The translations under genes and the position numbers were made by a program. Positions 60,264 through 64,000 of a stretch of 64,000 nucleotides of DNA are shown here, one piece after another. The notes under the pieces are model-generated. The model saw nothing but the letters and a program-made list of their open reading frames with translations, ran no database searches and was not told the origin of the DNA. Position 1 is the stretch's first letter. Every line of letters begins with the position of its first letter. Source of the stretch: an uncultured Massilia sp. (lineage in GTDB: Bacteria > Pseudomonadota > Gammaproteobacteria > Burkholderiales > Burkholderiaceae_D); NCBI RefSeq assembly GCF_913773735.1, contig NZ_CAJYEB010000041.1:62001-126000 (forward strand), in the 5' to 3' direction.

Positions 60264-61364
60264 ATGTCAGCACTGTTCACCCCCTTCACCCTCAAGGACG
60301 TCACCCTGCGCAACCGCATCGCCGTGCCGCCGATGTGCCAGTACCGCGCCAACGACGGCTTCGTCAACGACTGGCACCAGGTCCACTACGCCGGCCTCGC
60401 GCGCGGCGGCGCCGGCCTGGTGATCGTCGAGGCGACCGCCGTGTCGCCGGAAGGCCGCATCACGCCGGGCTGCGCCGGCCTGTGGGACGACGCCCAGGTC
60501 GAGGGCATGGCGCACATCGCCGCCCGCATCAAGGCCGCCGGCGCCGTGGCCGGCATCCAGATCGGCCACGCCGGCCGCAAGGCCAGCGCCAACCGCCCGT
60601 GGGAAGGCGACGACCACATCCCGTCCGATGCGCCGTACGGCTGGGACACCATCGCGCCGTCGGCCATCGCCTTCGGCAAGGGCCTGCCGAAGGTGCCCAG
60701 GGCGATGACGCTGGACGACATCGCGCGCGTGAAGGCCGACTTCGTGGCCGCCGCGCGCCGCGCCCGCGCCGCCGGCTTCGACTGGCTGGAGCTGCACTTC
60801 GCGCACGGCTACCTGGGCCAGAGCTTCTTCTCGCCGCATGCCAACCAGCGCACCGACCAGTACGGCGGCGACTTCGCCGGCCGCAGCCGCTTCCTGCTCG
60901 AGACCCTCGAGGCCGTGCGCGAGGTCTGGCCGGCCCACCTGCCGCTGACGGCGCGCATGGGCGTGATCGAATACGACGGCAACGACGAACGGACGCTGGC
61001 CGAGTCGATCGAGCTGACCCGCATGATGCGCGCGCGCGGCCTGGACATGCTGAGCGTGAGCGTCAACTTCGTCATCCCCGACGTGGCCATCCCCTGGGGT
61101 CCGGCCTTCCTCGGCCCGGTGGCCAAGCGCGTGCGCGAGGAAGCCGGCCTGCCGGTGGCGTCGGCCTGGGGCTTCGACGGCCCGCACCTGGCCGAACGCG
61201 CGGTGGCGGACGGCCAGCTCGACCTGGTGATGGTGGGCCGCGCCCACCTGGCCAATCCGCACTACCCGCTGCAGGCCGCGCAGGAACTGGGCATCGCGCG
61301 CCCGACCTGGGTGCTGCCGGCGCCGTATGCGCACTGGCTGGAGCGCTACAGCATGCAGAAGTAA
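60264..61364 (+). CDS. old yellow enzyme family NADH:flavin oxidoreductase (YqjM/XenA class)
   Basis: 366 residues, TIM barrel with FMN. Class markers: Cys in VPPMCQYRA (about 25), the IGHAGRKAS loop, the paired substrate histidines in ELHFAHGYLGQSFFSPH, and the phosphate-binding end MVGRAHLANP. These are typical of thermophilic-like OYEs such as YqjM and xenobiotic reductase A. It reduces activated C=C bonds of enones or nitro compounds with NAD(P)H. It is probably controlled by the divergent LysR protein. I start at MSALFTPFTLKDV; upstream residues lack similarity. Confidence 0.92.
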   Translation: MSALFTPFTLKDVTLRNRIAVPPMCQYRANDGFVNDWHQVHYAGLARGGAGLVIVEATAVSPEGRITPGCAGLWDDAQVEGMAHIAARIKAAGAVAGIQIGHAGRKASANRPWEGDDHIPSDAPYGWDTIAPSAIAFGKGLPKVPRAMTLDDIARVKADFVAAARRARAAGFDWLELHFAHGYLGQSFFSPHANQRTDQYGGDFAGRSRFLLETLEAVREVWPAHLPLTARMGVIEYDGNDERTLAESIELTRMMRARGLDMLSVSVNFVIPDVAIPWGPAFLGPVAKRVREEAGLPVASAWGFDGPHLAERAVADGQLDLVMVGRAHLANPHYPLQAAQELGIARPTWVLPAPYAHWLERYSMQK

Positions 61365-61388
61365 GCCAGCGCTTACCTAGCATCCACC

Positions 61389-61477
61389 CGTCGCCCCGGC
61401 GCAGGCCGGGGCCGAATTTTTTGGTGCAGTCGATCTGCGTGCAGAACTTGGCTCCCCGGCCTCCGCCGGGGCGACGG
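61389..61477. repeat. long inverted repeat, family 3 (copy 3)
   Basis: CGTCGCCCCGGCGCAGGCCG pairs with CGGCCTCCGCCGGGGCGACG with one mismatch. The centre shares GTGCAGAACTTGGC-like sequence with copy 1 (3540-3628). It lies between convergent genes. Confidence 0.88.
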
Positions 61478-61488
61478 TGTGATGGAAC

Positions 61489-62973
61489 CTAGTGCATCGT
61501 CTCCGACACCTGCGCCTTGTTCAGGCGGCTGTTGCGAATCCCGTAGCCGAAATAGGTCACGATCGCCACCGCCATCCACACCGTGAATACGACATAGGTC
61601 GTGTGCGACAGCCCGAACACCAGGTACAGGCAGGCCAGGATCGACAGCCCCGGCACCAGGTAGGGGCCGAACGGCACGCGAAAGCCCTTGCGGCCCGTCT
61701 CGCCCTGCTTGCGGCGGATGACCGGCACGGCGATCGAGACGACCATGAAGGCCGTCAGCGTGCCCATGCTCACCATGTCCCACAGGAAGGTCGCATCGAC
61801 CAGGCCGGCGACCAGGCCCACGACGAGGCAGACGATCACGGTATTCACGACCGGCGACTTGGTGCGCGGGTTCACGGCCTGGAAGGCCTTCGGGATCAGG
61901 CCGTCGCGCGAGATCGCGTACAGGATGCGCGTCTGGCCGTAGATCGTCACCAGCGTCACCGAGAACACGGAGATCACGGCGCCGGCCGACAGCACCAGCG
62001 CCGGCCAGGCCTTGCCGGTCACGTTCTGCAGGATCACGGCGAGGCCCGCTTCCTGGCCCTCGAACATGTGGGCCGGCTGGGCGCCCATCGCGGCGATCGC
62101 CACCAGCATGTAGAACACGGTCACGATCAGCAGCGCCGCCAGGATCCCGATCGGCACGTCGCGGGTCGGGTTCTTGACCTCTTCGCCGGCGGTGGCGATG
62201 GTGTCCAGGCCGATGAAGGAAAAGAACACGGTGCCCGCCGCGGCGGTCACGCCGGCCATGCCGCCCAGGCCGTGGCTGGTGGCGGACGCGTAGAACGGGT
62301 GGAAGTTGTTGATGTCGAAGCCGGTGAAGGCGATCGCGGCGAAGAACACCAGGATCGCCAGCTTGATGACCACCATGACGGCATTCGTCGTCGCCGATTC
62401 CTTGGTGCCGCGCACCAGCAGGACGCAGCACAGGATCACCAGCAGGATCGGCGGCAGGTTGACGTGGCCGGAATGGAGCTCGACGCCGTTCTTGCCCGAC
62501 ACGATCATCGGCGAGCGCAGCGCGTCCGGGATGTGCCAGCCGAGGGCGTTCTGCAGGAAGTTGTTCAGGTAGTCGGACCAGCCGATCGCCGTGGCGCTGG
62601 CCGCCAGGCCGTATTCGAGCAGCAGGCAGGCGGCGACGATGAAGGCGGCGAATTCGCCCACGGTGGCGTAGGCGAAGGAATACGAGGAGCCCGACGCCGG
62701 CACGCGGTCGGCCAGTTCGGCGTAGCACAACGCCGTCAGGCCGGCCGTGATCGCCGCGAACAGGAAGGACAGCACCACGGCCGGACCGGCCTTGGGCACC
62801 GCCTCGACCATCGTGAAGAAGATACCGGTGCCGATGGTGGCGCCCACGCCGATCATCGTCAGCGGAAACAGGCCGAGCGTGCGGCCCAGGCCGTCGCCAT
62901 GGGCATGCCCGGCTTCGAACTGGTGCTGGGAATTCTTGGTTCGGAAGAGCTTTTGGCCCAGGGTCTGGTTCAC
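61489..62973 (-). CDS. amino acid permease (APC family, cationic amino acid transporter type)
   Basis: 494 residues and about twelve to fourteen membrane helices. LGLFPLTMIGVGATIGTGIF is the family's first helix with the substrate-binding GIG turn, and GTVFFSFIGLDTIATAGEEV is diagnostic of the YfnA/CAT branch. It imports amino acids by proton symport. The start is a GTG (VNQTLGQKLFRTK, read as Met) with AGAGGA nine bases upstream; another GTG seven codons earlier is open but has no ribosome site. Confidence 0.9.
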   Translation of the reverse strand: MNQTLGQKLFRTKNSQHQFEAGHAHGDGLGRTLGLFPLTMIGVGATIGTGIFFTMVEAVPKAGPAVVLSFLFAAITAGLTALCYAELADRVPASGSSYSFAYATVGEFAAFIVAACLLLEYGLAASATAIGWSDYLNNFLQNALGWHIPDALRSPMIVSGKNGVELHSGHVNLPPILLVILCCVLLVRGTKESATTNAVMVVIKLAILVFFAAIAFTGFDINNFHPFYASATSHGLGGMAGVTAAAGTVFFSFIGLDTIATAGEEVKNPTRDVPIGILAALLIVTVFYMLVAIAAMGAQPAHMFEGQEAGLAVILQNVTGKAWPALVLSAGAVISVFSVTLVTIYGQTRILYAISRDGLIPKAFQAVNPRTKSPVVNTVIVCLVVGLVAGLVDATFLWDMVSMGTLTAFMVVSIAVPVIRRKQGETGRKGFRVPFGPYLVPGLSILACLYLVFGLSHTTYVVFTVWMAVAIVTYFGYGIRNSRLNKAQVSETMH

Positions 62974-63100
62974 GGGTAGTGTCCTCTGTCGCACTGCGGT
63001 AATACGGTCGTCATGCGGATGAGATATATCCCATCCAAAGTTTGCGATTATAGGGCCTTTGCCGTTGCTATCTTCAATGCAAGAAAAAATACTTTTCTTG

Positions 63101-63123
63101 AAGATGCATTTTCAATGCATCTT
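63101..63123. promoter_or_regulatory. NsrR-like box 1 upstream of hmp
   Basis: Arms AAGATGCATT and AATGCATCTT are a perfect inverted repeat around TTC. Against the NsrR consensus GATGYATTTNAAATRCATC there is one mismatch. It is 111 bp before hmp and 127 bp before the divergent permease start. Confidence 0.7.
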
Positions 63124-63146
63124 TGTGTAGAATGGTCGAGCCAAGC

Positions 63147-63166
63147 GCCCGCATGACGGGCATTTT
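63147..63166 (+). other. hairpin with T run between the two NsrR boxes
   Basis: GCCCG-CATGA-CGGGC followed by ATTTTT. It has terminator shape but a short stem, in the presumed hmp leader. It could attenuate transcription or be a coincidence. Confidence 0.3.
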
Positions 63167-63176
63167 TCGAGACTTT

Positions 63177-63199
63177 AAGATGCATTTGAAATGCATCAT
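63177..63199. promoter_or_regulatory. NsrR-like box 2 upstream of hmp
   Basis: GATGCATTTGAAATGCATC (63179-63197) matches the NsrR consensus exactly. It ends 13 bp before the hmp start codon, just ahead of the AAGGAG ribosome site, a place where bound repressor would block transcription. Confidence 0.75.
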
Positions 63200-63211
63200 C
63201 AAGGAGCCGCC

Positions 63212-64000
63212 ATGATTTCCGAAGCATCCCGCCCCTACATCGACGCCAGCGTCCCGGTCCTGCGCGAGCACGGTCCGACCATCACGAAGCGCTTCTATGC
63301 CGACATGCTGGGCACGCACCCGCAGCTGACGCGCCTGTTCAACATGGGCAACCAGGCCCAGGGCGTGCAGCAGCAATCGCTGGCGGCGGCCGTGTTCGCG
63401 TACGCGGCGAACATCGGCAATCCGGAGGCGCTCGGGCCGGTGGTCAAGCGCATCGTCCACAAGCACGTGTCAGTCGGCCTGCGCGCCGAGCACTACCCGA
63501 TCGTGGGCCACCACCTGCTCAAGGCGATCGCCGAGACGCTGGGCGACGCCGCCACCGCGCCGCTGATGGACGCCTGGAAGGAAGCCTACGGTTCGCTGGC
63601 GCGCCTGCTGATCGCGGCCGAGGCCGAGCTGTACGGCACGGCCGGCATCCAGCCGGGCGAGACGCGCCCCCTGCGCGTGACCGAGACGAAGCAGGAAAGC
63701 GCTAACGTGCTGTCGATCCGCATGGTGGCCGACGACGACCGCCCGCTGCCGCCGTTCCAGCCGGGCCAGTACGTCAGCGTGGCCGTCGACCTGCCGGGCG
63801 GCCGCCACCAGTTGCGCCAGTACAGCCTGTCGGACGCACCGGGCACGGGCAGCCTGCGCATCTCGGTCAAGCGCGAGGACGCCAGCGCCGCCGCGCCGGC
63901 CGGCGAAGTGTCGAACTGGCTGCATGCGAACGTCGCGGTGGGTTCGGTGCTGCAGGTCTCGCACCCGTTCGGCGAATTCACGCCGGACACCGAATCCGAC
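63212..64000 (+). CDS. hmp: flavohemoprotein Hmp, nitric oxide dioxygenase (N-terminal 263 residues; cut by window edge)
   Basis: Globin domain about 1-138, with the proximal haem His in VHKHVSVGLRAEHYP (about 85) and the CD-region Phe in LTRLFNMG; then the start of the ferredoxin reductase domain, with QFGQYVSVAV-like FQPGQYVSVAVDLPGG and the FAD motif RQYSLSDAPG (about 203). Hmp turns NO and O2 into nitrate. The NAD-binding domain lies beyond the window. AAGGAG precedes the ATG and two NsrR-like boxes precede that, which fits NO-inducible expression. Confidence 0.95.
   Translation, partial: MISEASRPYIDASVPVLREHGPTITKRFYADMLGTHPQLTRLFNMGNQAQGVQQQSLAAAVFAYAANIGNPEALGPVVKRIVHKHVSVGLRAEHYPIVGHHLLKAIAETLGDAATAPLMDAWKEAYGSLARLLIAAEAELYGTAGIQPGETRPLRVTETKQESANVLSIRMVADDDRPLPPFQPGQYVSVAVDLPGGRHQLRQYSLSDAPGTGSLRISVKREDASAAAPAGEVSNWLHANVAVGSVLQVSHPFGEFTPDTESD

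Overview
The window looks like a chromosomal stretch from a GC-rich betaproteobacterium. Gene content and protein style (leuS-lptE-holA, lptD-surA-pdxA-rsmA beside amgK-murU, feoAB with a small Cys-rich partner, split pnt genes) suggest Oxalobacteraceae, close to Massilia/Telluria/Duganella. That placement is inferred from familiarity with the families, not from a search. I saw no phage, IS element, CRISPR array, rRNA or tRNA; this is mostly core genome.

Layout. 0.3-13.9 kb is a mostly leftward housekeeping block: an MFS drug exporter, the rRNA methyltransferase rlmL, hemJ, proA, holA-lptE-leuS, a solitary barstar-like protein, dapB, bamE, then fur (rightward), hrcA and a HAD hydrolase. 14.1-17.4 kb is accessory: two related lipoproteins, two tandem 60-residue secreted proteins and a protein resembling the N-terminal part of vanadium haloperoxidases. 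17.4-23.1 kb (leftward) holds rsmA, pdxA, surA and lptD. 23.2-27.5 kb (rightward) is amgK-murU-pepP-UbiH family, joining peptidoglycan sugar recycling to a peptidase and a flavin hydroxylase. 27.6-30.5 kb is the split proton-translocating transhydrogenase. nudJ-mnmA follow.

32.6-41.4 kb is rich in signalling: CheW, two chemoreceptors, a GAF/degenerate-GGDEF/EAL phosphodiesterase divergent from an HTH-GAF protein, and an atypical receiver, with an Xni-type nuclease and a GST between. 41.6-43.6 kb is a secreted CocE/NonD hydrolase. 43.6-47.9 kb is an iron block (feoA-feoB-Cys-rich protein, facing bfd, a PepSY-type membrane protein and bfr) with a candidate Fur box in the divergent region. Then come a PfkB kinase, a GST, purB, a cytochrome b561 with two YceI proteins, a glycine-zipper stress protein, a GlsB-type membrane protein, a cardiolipin-synthase-like enzyme, an S46 peptidase, a LysR regulator divergent from an old-yellow-enzyme, an amino acid permease, and the start of a flavohemoprotein preceded by two NsrR-like sites.

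The least expected signal is a set of three families of short palindromic intergenic repeats. Members of two families sit so tightly on gene ends that they supply the stop codon, and in two cases the last residues, of the neighbouring gene. One 64-bp element gives TAG stops to two convergent genes at once. Seven clear intrinsic terminators were found.
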